Shown here one piece after another: positions 55,969 to 64,000 of a stretch of DNA of 64,000 nucleotides. Location of the stretch: positions 310,001 through 374,000 of the forward strand of contig DATNQD010000059.1 in the NCBI GenBank assembly GCA_036702865.1, in the 5' to 3' direction. Both the position numbers and the translations under genes were made by a program. The stretch comes from Trichocoleus sp. (lineage in GTDB: Bacteria > Cyanobacteriota > Cyanobacteriia > Elainellales > Elainellaceae). The stretch's first letter is position 1, and each line of letters begins with the position of its first letter. The notes beneath the pieces are model-generated. The model saw nothing but the letters and a program-made list of their open reading frames with translations. It ran no database searches and had not been told where the DNA came from.

Positions 55969-58074
55969 TTATCTTGTTGTGCTTTCAATCGGAGGTGTTT
56001 GCCGCCGTAGCCGAATCAGATTGCGATTCTGGTGCGGCTCGCCAAACAACACTACAGAGCAAGTAATCTCGCGAATTGCAATATTGGTGACATCGCTCAA
56101 AATCAAATCGCCTGCAATGTTATCTCGACGACGCACATTTCGCATGATAACAAGGTCATATGACTTTGACTCTGCAACGATCGCGCGTCCCACTTCATCA
56201 GAAGTGACAACTTTAATCTCTGAACGGACAGAGGGTGCAAATTTAGACACTAGCTGAGAGAGCTGAGATTTGATCCAGGTTGAGCGAGTTGGGGCAGAGA
56301 ACCGATCGCAAACATGCAATAAAGTAACCTCAGCGTTGTTTTCATCTGCCAAAATTTCAGCCAACAGCAGCATTTGCACTGCTTCACGACCAGGATTATC
56401 GATTGGGACAAGAATTCGCTGAATATTGGTTGGAGAATCCAGTAAACGGGTAATGGCAACGGGACAATGAGATGACCAGAGAACCCGATCGATCACGCCG
56501 CCAAAAACACGGGCACGAATTCCTCTGGCTTTACCCCACCCCATAACCACCAGACTAGCGTGTTGTTCTCGGCTGGCACGACTGATACCCTCAGCAACAT
56601 TGTTGTCAATCCGCAAGATAGGTTCTGTCTTTGCGCCCAAAGTCTCTGTTAGCTCTGTGGCTTTAGCAAGGAGTGCTTCGCTACGTTCGATCGCTTCTTG
56701 AAGTTCTGGAGCATCCATATGAACGTGACCAGGGGCGATCGAGAGTGGCACAATGCGACCAGACTCATGCTTGGCAAGCAGGGCTGCCATTTCTATCAGA
56801 TGCCGCTGAGTTTGAGGATTATAAACAGGAACAACGATCGTTAATCTGTCTCTTGCTTCTGGATCTTGCGCCCATTCCTCGAGCGTATCTTTGTCTTCTA
56901 AATCCTCTAAGCTGGCTACGGTAGGTGTGAGTCCGCTGGCAGCACGAGCCGTGATGATTGGTCCGAGCGTTGCTGTCACGATCATTAAAACAATGACGCT
57001 ATTCAAAACGCCTTCTGTCAGCAATCCGGCTCGATATCCAACAAATGTTGCGGCTAAGGTTGCAGCAACCTGCGGTAAGGAAAGCGACCACATTGTGATG
57101 CCTTCTCGCCAGGTGTAGCGATAGAGAAATTGAGCAAAGATCGCCGCCAAAAATTTACTGCCAATTAAACCAGCAACGATCGCTAAGGTCAGCTCAAAGG
57201 CAGAAAGGCTTTTGATAAAGCCCGGAATATTAATAATGAGTCCTGTGTTGACAAAGAAAATGGGGATAAATAGGACTGTCCCCACAAAGATAATCTTGTC
57301 TTTGAGCGGCCCATGCTCAACCACACTGTTGACTGCCAGACCTGCCAGGAACGCCCCCACAATCTTCTCTACCCCAATCAGTTCAGCTCCGAGTGAGGCA
57401 ATGAACACAACCAGCAGCACAAATAGAAATTGATTTCCTTCTTCGTCACCCGATCGCTTGAAAAACTCTTTCCCTAGCCAGCTAAAGCCAAACAGAATCA
57501 GCGCCGAATAGATCAGCAGACTGAGCAATAAGCCAGCCAAGCTAAAAACAGTAAAATCGCCTTTGTTGATGCCAATACAGATCGCCAGAACCAACAGTGA
57601 GCCAACATCCGTAAAAATCGTGGCACCAATTGTGATAGTGACGGCTTCATTATTTACCACACCCAAACGGCTGACAATGGGATATGCCAGCAGGGTATGT
57701 GATGCCAGCAGCGAACCGATCAGGAAAGAGGGATTCCAGTCAAAGCCGAACATCCGTCCAATGATGACGCCGGTGATAAGCGGAATCGCAAAGGTGAGAA
57801 AGCCAAAACCTGCTGCTTTGTGCTTAACGGCACGAAACTGTTGGAGATCAACTTCCAGCCCTGAGACAAACATCAAGTAAACCAAGCCAATGTCAGACAG
57901 GAGTTGCAGTGTCTCGGAGTCATTGTGCAGCAGCTTTGCCCCATTGGGTCCCAAAACAACCCCTGCAACCAAAAGCCCAAGCAGACCAGGCAACTTCAGC
58001 CGCTCGAAGCAGATGGGTACAATCAGAATGACTGCTAGCAGCAGCGCAAAGGAGACGAGGGGTTCAAGATGCAT
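55969..58074 (-). CDS. Cation:proton antiporter (Kef/CPA type) with two Usp-like domains
   Basis: A 701-residue protein. Residues about 5-385 are a sodium/hydrogen exchanger domain with 11-12 spans (GLLGLLVAGVVLGPNGAKL, ASHTLLAYPIVSRLG). The cytoplasmic rest holds two universal-stress-protein-like units (from about 410, TIVVPVYNPQTQRHLIEMAA; from about 555, RILVPIDNPGREAVQMLLLA), likely nucleotide-binding regulators. It should exchange Na+ or K+ for protons. It converges with the GST gene. Confidence 0.9.
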   Translation of the reverse strand: MHLEPLVSFALLLAVILIVPICFERLKLPGLLGLLVAGVVLGPNGAKLLHNDSETLQLLSDIGLVYLMFVSGLEVDLQQFRAVKHKAAGFGFLTFAIPLITGVIIGRMFGFDWNPSFLIGSLLASHTLLAYPIVSRLGVVNNEAVTITIGATIFTDVGSLLVLAICIGINKGDFTVFSLAGLLLSLLIYSALILFGFSWLGKEFFKRSGDEEGNQFLFVLLVVFIASLGAELIGVEKIVGAFLAGLAVNSVVEHGPLKDKIIFVGTVLFIPIFFVNTGLIINIPGFIKSLSAFELTLAIVAGLIGSKFLAAIFAQFLYRYTWREGITMWSLSLPQVAATLAATFVGYRAGLLTEGVLNSVIVLMIVTATLGPIITARAASGLTPTVASLEDLEDKDTLEEWAQDPEARDRLTIVVPVYNPQTQRHLIEMAALLAKHESGRIVPLSIAPGHVHMDAPELQEAIERSEALLAKATELTETLGAKTEPILRIDNNVAEGISRASREQHASLVVMGWGKARGIRARVFGGVIDRVLWSSHCPVAITRLLDSPTNIQRILVPIDNPGREAVQMLLLAEILADENNAEVTLLHVCDRFSAPTRSTWIKSQLSQLVSKFAPSVRSEIKVVTSDEVGRAIVAESKSYDLVIMRNVRRRDNIAGDLILSDVTNIAIREITCSVVLFGEPHQNRNLIRLRRQTPPIESTTR

Positions 58075-58171
58075 GGAGATTACGAATACTCAGGCTTGGG
58101 GTATATCGCGTTAAGCCTAGCTAATCCCGCTTTTTGGGTAAATCCACCGCAGGAAGGAGTAAAAGTTTTGT

Positions 58172-58846
58172 CTAGAGATGAATTTGGCTGAGAATAATGC
58201 GAAGGCGATCGTAGTCGTCCTTGAGCAGAACACTGAGCGTTCGTCCTGCCTGAACGAGCCAGCTTCGCTCTGCCTTTCGCATCTGATAGATTTCGCGCAC
58301 CACAGCCGCCGCCAGCCCATCTACAGGGGCACCTGCAACTTGCAGGAGGGTTCGGAGAAAGTCGAGTTGATCGCTGAAGTGAATGACTTCTTCGGGGTCG
58401 CAATAATAAACTGCTTGGTGAATCTGGGGGGGACGCGGTGGCAAATGCTGATAAATTTTGCTGCTTGTGTTGCCATTGCTTGACCCATTTCGCGAGGAGC
58501 CTGGAGCCTGAAACCCAACGATCGCCGCTCGAAATTCAGTCTTGAGCATAGCGAAGATTTGGGGTTGCTGTTCGCGTAGATCTTGAAGAGACAAGCCTAA
58601 TGCTCTAGCACGATGTACAGAGTCGATCGGGCTAGTTGTAGCATGATAGACCACCGCATAAACCAGATTGCCAGACTCTTCGTCTTTTGCCTTGACCCAA
58701 CTGCCAAACGGGGGCATAACTGCAAAGCTTAGATCCTCTGGCTCCAGGCATTGTGCCAGAAATTCAGTCGTCGCGGTTTCAATCACCTCAGCAAAATAGC
58801 CAGGATGACGGTTTTGAGAACTGAATTGGGGCAGCGGCAGACGCAT
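58172..58846 (-). CDS. HAS-barrel-like protein of unknown function
   Basis: A 224-residue soluble protein. The N-terminal part (GYFAEVIETATTEFLAQCLE, GSWVKAKDEESGNLVYAVVY) resembles the HAS-barrel found before HerA-type ATPases, but no ATPase domain follows. The middle has a Ser/Asn/Gly linker (about 118-130) and the C-terminus is helical. It starts 13 bases after the ndhS stop on the same strand. Family assignment is from memory of similar cyanobacterial proteins. Confidence 0.65.
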   Translation of the reverse strand: MRLPLPQFSSQNRHPGYFAEVIETATTEFLAQCLEPEDLSFAVMPPFGSWVKAKDEESGNLVYAVVYHATTSPIDSVHRARALGLSLQDLREQQPQIFAMLKTEFRAAIVGFQAPGSSRNGSSNGNTSSKIYQHLPPRPPQIHQAVYYCDPEEVIHFSDQLDFLRTLLQVAGAPVDGLAAAVVREIYQMRKAERSWLVQAGRTLSVLLKDDYDRLRIILSQIHL

Positions 58847-58859
58847 GGGTTATTCTTGC

Positions 58860-59054
58860 CTATTTCTTGCCTCTTCCGGCGGTTGCGTCGATCGACTCAA
58901 TGTTTGCGAGTTTGAAGGTGATCAGCTTGTCCCAGTTTCCTCCCTCAAACAGCACTGCAACTTTACCGTCGCTAACGCGCTGGACTAATCCTTGATACCC
59001 ATAGTAAATGTCATTGACATCTGTGATCCGAACGGCGGCTCCTGGCAGAATCAT
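58860..59054 (-). CDS. ndhS: NAD(P)H-quinone oxidoreductase subunit S
   Basis: A 64-residue SH3-like subunit of the photosynthetic NDH-1 complex that forms part of the ferredoxin-binding site. [20 protein letters not shown] and [20 protein letters not shown] are the family pattern (DUF3252/NdhS). It supports cyclic electron flow. The HAS-barrel-like gene follows within 13 bases. Confidence 0.9.
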   Translation of the reverse strand: MILPGAAVRITDVNDIYYGYQGLVQRVSDGKVAVLFEGGNWDKLITFKLANIESIDATAGRGKK

Positions 59055-59159
59055 AATGGCACTCGATCGATAGATTGGTCTGATATCAGCTTAAATCATT
59101 GCTGTGATTGTACTGACAATTCGCCAATAGGAATTCAGAATCAAAAGCATTGAAAATCT

Positions 59160-60416
59160 TTAAAACTTAAGGCGATGGCGATGGTTAGTCACCGATTCCA
59201 CAATGCCAAGTGCAATGAAATTGGTCAATAATGCCGATCGCCCGTAACTTAACCAGGGCAGCGGAATTCCAGTCACCGGAGCCAGCCCGATTGTCATGCC
59301 AATGTTGACCACAACCTGAAACACAACCATCGACAAAACCCCGATCGCCAACAGCGACCCAAAGTTGTCTTTAGCATTTTGGGCAATGATCACCAGTCGC
59401 AGGCAGATCAGCCAGAAAATGATGAGAACTGTAATACAGCCAATAAAGCCTAACTCTTCGCCAATGGCAGAGAAGATAAAGTCGGTGTGCTGTTCTGGAA
59501 TAAAGTTCAACTGTGTCTGGGTGCCTTTGGTTAGCCCTCGTCCAAACATCTGCCCTGCACCGATCGCAATGCGCGACTGAATCAGGTGATAGCCGCCACC
59601 CAGTGGATCTTTGTCTGGATCGAGAAAGAGCGTCAGTCGATCGCGCTGGTATGCCTTCAGCAGATGAGTCCATGCAAAGGTTCCTAAACCACCCGCAACC
59701 AAATTGGTCACTGCGGTTCCGAATGCACCTGTCCAATACCAGGGCAGAGTTCGCCATGCAACGTACACAATCAGCCCTAGCCAGAGAAACCACCCAGGCA
59801 AAAATACGCCGAAGAGAATGGCTGAGATGAGCGGGGATACCAGCAACAGCAGCCACCCTGGATTCGCATTTGCCCAATAAAGCATTCCCAGCGTAATCGC
59901 CCCAAAAACCAAACCTGTACCCAAATCAGGCTGAAGCATAATTAACACCCAGGGAACTGAGGTAATTGCCAGAACCTTGAGCATCATTGGAATGGTTGAA
60001 GCGCCCCGCTCATGCATGGTGGCTGCCAGGGTAATGATCACGCCAACCTTGGCAAACTCAGATGGCTGGAGGTTAAATGAACCGATCGTTACCCAACTCT
60101 GTGCTCCATTTGCTGTCGTTCCAATAAAGATAACGATGAGCAAGGCAACATTGGTAATGGCATAGATAATCCACCGCCATTGCAGCAAATTTTCATACCG
60201 TCCACGCGCCATAAAGAGGGCAATCACAAGCCCAATGCCGCCAGTAATCCAGTGCTGCCACCAGGTTGAGAAGCCTTGATGCAGTTCGGTACTGCGAATT
60301 GCCACTCCTCCAAGTACCGTCAGACCGATCGGCAGCAGAATCAGCAGCCAATCAACTTCTTGCCAGGGCTGAACTAGGGCTTTCCAGCTAATGCGACTGA
60401 GAGAGCGGTAAAGCAT
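59160..60416 (-). CDS. rodA: Rod-shape determining protein RodA (SEDS)
   Basis: A 418-residue polytopic SEDS peptidoglycan glycosyltransferase working with a class B PBP in cell elongation. About ten spans, the segment LNFIPEQHTDFIFSAIGEEL and the C-terminal signature GIPLPWLSYGRSALLTNFIA distinguish RodA from FtsW. It follows mrp by 37 bases on the same strand. Confidence 0.93.
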   Translation of the reverse strand: MLYRSLSRISWKALVQPWQEVDWLLILLPIGLTVLGGVAIRSTELHQGFSTWWQHWITGGIGLVIALFMARGRYENLLQWRWIIYAITNVALLIVIFIGTTANGAQSWVTIGSFNLQPSEFAKVGVIITLAATMHERGASTIPMMLKVLAITSVPWVLIMLQPDLGTGLVFGAITLGMLYWANANPGWLLLLVSPLISAILFGVFLPGWFLWLGLIVYVAWRTLPWYWTGAFGTAVTNLVAGGLGTFAWTHLLKAYQRDRLTLFLDPDKDPLGGGYHLIQSRIAIGAGQMFGRGLTKGTQTQLNFIPEQHTDFIFSAIGEELGFIGCITVLIIFWLICLRLVIIAQNAKDNFGSLLAIGVLSMVVFQVVVNIGMTIGLAPVTGIPLPWLSYGRSALLTNFIALGIVESVTNHRHRLKF

Positions 60417-60452
60417 AGTGTGTGTGAGGAGGAGGGACGCGGAGAAGGGTGA

Positions 60453-61523
60453 CTAGGAAAGGGCAGCGACAGAGACTCTGGCAGCAACTTGTTGAGCAAT
60501 GGCTGTGAGTGCTTTGGCAGAGGGAGCATCCGGCTGACTGATAACGATCGGAATCCCTTGATCGCCACCTTCGCGGATGGGGACTTCCAGGGGAACGCAG
60601 CCTAGCAGCGGTAATCCAAGTTCTTTCGCCGTTTTTTCGCCGCCACCAGAGCCAAAAATGTCATATTGACGATCGGGTAGATCAGGCGGAATAAAGTAGC
60701 TCATATTTTCCACAATGCCGAGGATTGGCACTTGGAGTTGCTGGAACATTCGCAGTCCGCGTCGAGCGTCGAGCAGAGCGACTGTTTGGGGAGTAGTGAC
60801 GATGACGACTCCTGCCATTGGGACAGCTTGTGCCAGCGTTAATTGGGCATCTCCCGTACCCGGAGGAAGATCGACAATCAAATAATCTAATTCGCCCCAC
60901 TGTACCTGATAGAGAAATTGGCGAATAATGCCGTTCAGCATTGGACCCCGCCAAACAACAGGCTGATCTGGGTCAATCAAAAAGCCCATTGAGACAAGCT
61001 TCACGCCATAGTTGAAAGCAGGCTCTAAGACTTCTCCCTGAGCGCCTTGCTGCACCGTCACTTTTGCATCTGCCAGCCCTAACATTGTGGGTGCATTTGG
61101 ACCATAGATATCTGCATCGATCAAGCCAACTTTGGCACCAGCCAGCGCCAGGGCTACAGCAAGATTGACAGAAACAGTGCTTTTGCCAACGCCACCTTTG
61201 CCGCTAGAGACAGCAATAATATTTTTGACTCCAGCAATCCCGGTTCGATCGGGCAATGATTTCTGTTGCGGTGTTTCTGCGGTGACTTCCACATCCACAG
61301 ATTCCACTCCCGGCAAGGTTTTAACGGCACGTTGACAGTCTTCAACAATAAATTCCCGTAACGGACAGGCAGGTGTCGTCAGGACAAGGGTAAAGCTCAC
61401 GTTTCCGCTGTCTACTTTGACATTGCGGATCATGTTCAATTCAACTAAGCTCTTGCGGAGTTCAGGGTCTTGTACAGGACGCAAGACTTCCAGAATCGCA
61501 CTGGTATCGAGCGTTGTCGGCAT
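60453..61523 (-). CDS. mrp: Mrp/NBP35-type iron-sulfur cluster carrier ATPase
   Basis: A 356-residue P-loop protein. An N-terminal MIP18 (DUF59) domain covers about 5-85 with Cys in TTPACPLREF. The ATPase has the deviant Walker A GKGGVGKST (108-116) and DLPPGTGDAQLTL. It is expected to carry Fe-S clusters. The usual C-x-x-C after MSYF is replaced by IPPDLPD, so cluster binding would need other residues. ATG 61523 has GGAG seven bases upstream. Confidence 0.92.
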   Translation of the reverse strand: MPTTLDTSAILEVLRPVQDPELRKSLVELNMIRNVKVDSGNVSFTLVLTTPACPLREFIVEDCQRAVKTLPGVESVDVEVTAETPQQKSLPDRTGIAGVKNIIAVSSGKGGVGKSTVSVNLAVALALAGAKVGLIDADIYGPNAPTMLGLADAKVTVQQGAQGEVLEPAFNYGVKLVSMGFLIDPDQPVVWRGPMLNGIIRQFLYQVQWGELDYLIVDLPPGTGDAQLTLAQAVPMAGVVIVTTPQTVALLDARRGLRMFQQLQVPILGIVENMSYFIPPDLPDRQYDIFGSGGGEKTAKELGLPLLGCVPLEVPIREGGDQGIPIVISQPDAPSAKALTAIAQQVAARVSVAALS

Positions 61524-61723
61524 CGCGTTCTCCACTCTGGCGATCGCACCAGGACAAATTAAGTATTATTTCTCAATGCTCATTCTACCGTCTGCGTTCA
61601 CTCATCAAGCGGGAATTGGGGATAGGGAACAAGGGTTAGGGCGAAAGAGGTGTAGCGGTAAGAGATGAGCTTTTGGTTAAAGAGTTGATCGATTTGAGCC
61701 GAGCTGACTGACTTGACCGACTG

Positions 61724-62299
61724 CTAGGACGATGTTCCAAGGGTATACCCCAGCGTGTAAATGAGCAGAAAGCTGGCAAATAAATCGGGGGAGTTGAGCT
61801 TGCGCGATCGGATATCCGGATCTTCCATCGCCAGTCGTTCTTGTTCGGCAGCATGAGCTAACTCACTGGCAACTTTGGCGGCATAAGGGCGAATGATCGA
61901 CCAAACGATCGGTGAGAGCCAACCCCGCAAGGTAACCGAATAGGAAACTCTCGTGCCACACAAAGTCGATTCCACCCGATAAGTAACTCTTTCCTCGACT
62001 CCAGGTAATGCCAGAATTCGCACGCTTAACAGCTCCCTGGGGGATACTCGCTCCACAAAAATTTGGATCGGAAATGGGCAGAGACGACTTACCGCTTGAT
62101 AAATCAATCCAGGTTTGGGGATAAGACCTCGCGGTACGTTCGTTTTGGCAATCAGGGGATGCCATGAAACATCAGCTAAATTAACGACCTTGCGCCACAG
62201 ATCATCCACTGAGGCAGAACTAATGACTTGATAAGTTCCCACAAGCGGAGGAAAATTACAGAAGTTGAAGTGTACCCACCTAGACCAGAAGCCCAACAT
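61724..62299 (-). CDS. SRPBCC-like conserved protein
   Basis: A 191-residue protein. Residues about 20-150 follow a START/SRPBCC-like pattern (SASVDDLWRKVVNLADVSWH, VEERVTYRVESTLCGTRVSY), a fold that binds lipids or pigments. A hydrophobic stretch near the C-terminus (FASFLLIYTLGYTLG) may attach it to membrane. GAGGA lies six to ten bases before the ATG. It is divergent from hemF. Function unknown. Confidence 0.7.
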   Translation of the reverse strand: MLGFWSRWVHFNFCNFPPLVGTYQVISSASVDDLWRKVVNLADVSWHPLIAKTNVPRGLIPKPGLIYQAVSRLCPFPIQIFVERVSPRELLSVRILALPGVEERVTYRVESTLCGTRVSYSVTLRGWLSPIVWSIIRPYAAKVASELAHAAEQERLAMEDPDIRSRKLNSPDLFASFLLIYTLGYTLGTSS

Positions 62300-62796
62300 C
62301 GTTATCCTCCTCAGCCTGTCTCAAGTCTCTTAGAGATAGTCTGCAATGGCTTAAGTCGAGAGCATGGTGTTTGAATTTACCATGTCTATTCTGAGACTAT
62401 CCTTCCCGCTATTGTAGTTCAGCGAGAAAGAACACTCGATTCGCTTTGTCAAACGCAAAATTTAGCGGCTTTGTCAGGGAACGATCGCTCAAAATCCTAA
62501 CCTTTTATTTCTCGATAGGCATAAAGTTTTTAAGATTTATAACGTTCCAATTCAGTCGTGTCCGTCCTGTCCGGTAGACTAACTGAAGTGTGAAATGTGC
62601 AATGAGTTTGATCTAGTCTAGATTCAAGAACTCTACTCTCTCGTTCTCATGGCTTGCTCGTTCTCATTGCTTGGAGAAGTGGCAGTGCACTAAATTTGAA
62701 ATTTGCACCAGACACCTGCTCGATCCCAGCCCAATAGATTATCGATCGTCCCCGTCCCAGATTTTGAACTGCTCGTTCTAAAGCATCTTTAGCAAT
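62300..62796. other. Intergenic region before hemF
   Basis: About 500 bases between divergent genes. It holds a 17-base tandem repeat with two mismatches (62641-62674) and otherwise ordinary AT-rich sequence. No gene or RNA is supported. Confidence 0.45.
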
Positions 62797-63843
62797 ATGG
62801 TGAAATCTTCTGTACCCGATACTTCAACAAATGCCTCGGCTTTCATCCCTCCGGCAGACTCCCGTGAGCGAGTGGGCGCATTTCTCAAACAGTTGCAAGA
62901 CCAGATCTGTCAAGGTTTAGAAGCACTGGACGGACAAGCAACATTTCAGCAAGATAGCTGGGAGCGTGAAGAAGGTGGCGGTGGTCGATCGCGCGTCATC
63001 AAAGACGGCGGCATTTTTGAGCAGGGCGGCGTGAACTTCTCAGAAGTTTGGGGTAAAGATCTGCCTCCTTCAATTTTGGTACAGCGTCCGGAAGCGGCAG
63101 GGCATGGGTTTTATGCGACTGGAACCTCCATGGTGCTGCATCCGCGCAACCCTTACATCCCCACCGTTCACCTCAACTACCGCTATTTTGAGGCAGGTCC
63201 AGTTTGGTGGTTTGGCGGCGGCATTGACTTAACGCCTTACTATCCCTTTGTGGAAGATGTCGTTCACTTTCACCGTACTTTGAAAGAAGCCTGCGATCGG
63301 CATCATTCAGACTATTACCCCAACTTCAAACTTTGGTGCGACGAGTATTTTTATCTAAAACACCGTCAGGAAACGCGCGGCGTCGGCGGTATTTTCTTTG
63401 ATTATCAAGATCAGCGCACCAAGCTTTATCACGGTCCTGATGCTAAAGGACTGGCAGCAGCCCATAGTAATGCTCTGGGAGAGATCAAACCACGTAACTG
63501 GGAACAGATTTTTGCTTTTGTTCAAGAATGCGGCAACGCTTTCCTGCCTGCCTATGTGCCGATCGTAGAACGCAGAAAAGATACAGAATATGGCGATCGA
63601 GAGCGACAATTCCAGCTTTATCGTCGGGGTCGCTATGTTGAGTTCAACCTGGTTTACGATCGGGGCACCATTTTTGGCTTACAAACCAACGGACGCACCG
63701 AGTCAATTCTGATGTCTTTGCCGCCGCTGGTGCGCTGGGAATATGGCTATCAGCCTGAACCAAACACCCGCGAAGCTCAACTCTATGAGATTTTCCTCAA
63801 GCCGCAGGACTGGCTGAATTGGCAAGGAGAAGCAATTCAGTAA
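62797..63843 (+). CDS. hemF: Aerobic coproporphyrinogen III oxidase
   Basis: A 348-residue oxygen-dependent enzyme that turns coproporphyrinogen III into protoporphyrinogen IX on the path to chlorophyll, heme and bilins. Family motifs: [40 protein letters not shown], the active-site segment [15 protein letters not shown] and [18 protein letters not shown], each given by key residues only. It is complete and ends before the window edge. Confidence 0.97.
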   Translation: MVKSSVPDTSTNASAFIPPADSRERVGAFLKQLQDQICQGLEALDGQATFQQDSWEREEGGGGRSRVIKDGGIFEQGGVNFSEVWGKDLPPSILVQRPEAAGHGFYATGTSMVLHPRNPYIPTVHLNYRYFEAGPVWWFGGGIDLTPYYPFVEDVVHFHRTLKEACDRHHSDYYPNFKLWCDEYFYLKHRQETRGVGGIFFDYQDQRTKLYHGPDAKGLAAAHSNALGEIKPRNWEQIFAFVQECGNAFLPAYVPIVERRKDTEYGDRERQFQLYRRGRYVEFNLVYDRGTIFGLQTNGRTESILMSLPPLVRWEYGYQPEPNTREAQLYEIFLKPQDWLNWQGEAIQ

Positions 63844-63878
63844 GAAAGCAAAGACTTGTTGAAGCGGTTGCTTAATAA

Positions 63879-63906
63879 GGGCTCGGCACTGCTGAGTCCA
63901 TTTTTA
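63879..63906 (+). terminator. Terminator of hemF
   Basis: GGGCTCGG and CTGAGTCC-type arms pair over eight positions around CACTG, followed by ATTTTTATT, about 36 bases after the hemF stop codon. Confidence 0.8.
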
Positions 63907-64000
63907 TTGGGAACCCTAAAGTTACGGATTGTTAAAATGCATCGCGAATCACTAAAAAATCTCATGAAGCAGATGTGCAGAGATTGGGTTTTGTAGGGCA

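Overview
This window is a stretch of cyanobacterial chromosome. The evidence is an allophycocyanin-family subunit (ApcF), beta-carotene hydroxylase CrtR, a PII protein and a type I glutamine synthetase that each have a GTA-N8-TAC NtcA box upstream, the NDH-1 subunit NdhS, an apocarotenoid oxygenase, and the frequent HIP1-type octamer GCGATCGC. Gene content and spacing suggest a filamentous Leptolyngbya/Oscillatoriales-type organism, but the genus is a guess. There is no complete insertion sequence, prophage, CRISPR array or rRNA operon; most of the region is core genome.

Layout. 1-9.2 kb: the 3' part of a B12-dependent ribonucleotide reductase, a small conserved protein, a TPR protein, crtR, an FMN reductase, an FtsH protease, a Kir-type potassium channel and a small orphan gene. 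9.4-14.2 kb: a four-gene polar amino-acid ABC transporter (NatFGH plus ATPase) behind an NtcA-like site. 14.3-20.7 kb: a DUF218 protein, an MsbA-like exporter, rpmB, a ribbon-helix-helix-like regulator, an orphan gene behind a structured leader, a double-GNAT protein and a YjbQ protein. 20.9-26.3 kb: glnB, rdgB, a phosphohexomutase, apcF and glnA. 27-36.7 kb: a GH57/DUF3536 glycosidase, argF, a small membrane protein, a TerB/Mo-nitrogenase-C protein, a zinc alcohol dehydrogenase, sdhA and an HtrA protease. 36.9-41.3 kb: the translation/secretion cluster rplS, tRNA-Trp, secE-nusG-rplK-rplA, L10 leader, rplJ-rplL. 41.4-49.8 kb: exbB-exbD, a DUF3611 protein, clpS with a CPBP protease, a repeat/RTX secreted protein, a BT1-family transporter and a carotenoid oxygenase. 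49.8-63.9 kb: a PP2C phosphatase with a zinc-ribbon-like N-terminus, an NfeD / small membrane protein / SPFH cluster, an orphan, a GST, a Kef-type antiporter with Usp domains, a HAS-barrel protein with ndhS, rodA, mrp, an SRPBCC-like protein and hemF.

Functional links. Nitrogen control is the clearest theme: NtcA-like boxes lie upstream of natF, glnB and glnA, tying amino-acid uptake, PII signalling and ammonium assimilation together. The ribosomal cluster carries its own feedback device, an L10 leader with an attenuator hairpin. The least explained parts are two structure-rich intergenic segments (18610-18708 and 54813-54948), a seven-repeat RTX protein that looks like a secreted beta-propeller, and several conserved orphan genes in suggestive contexts (TerB/Mo-nitro_C, NfeD-SPFH, HAS-barrel-NdhS). 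No wholly new multigene system could be established from sequence alone.
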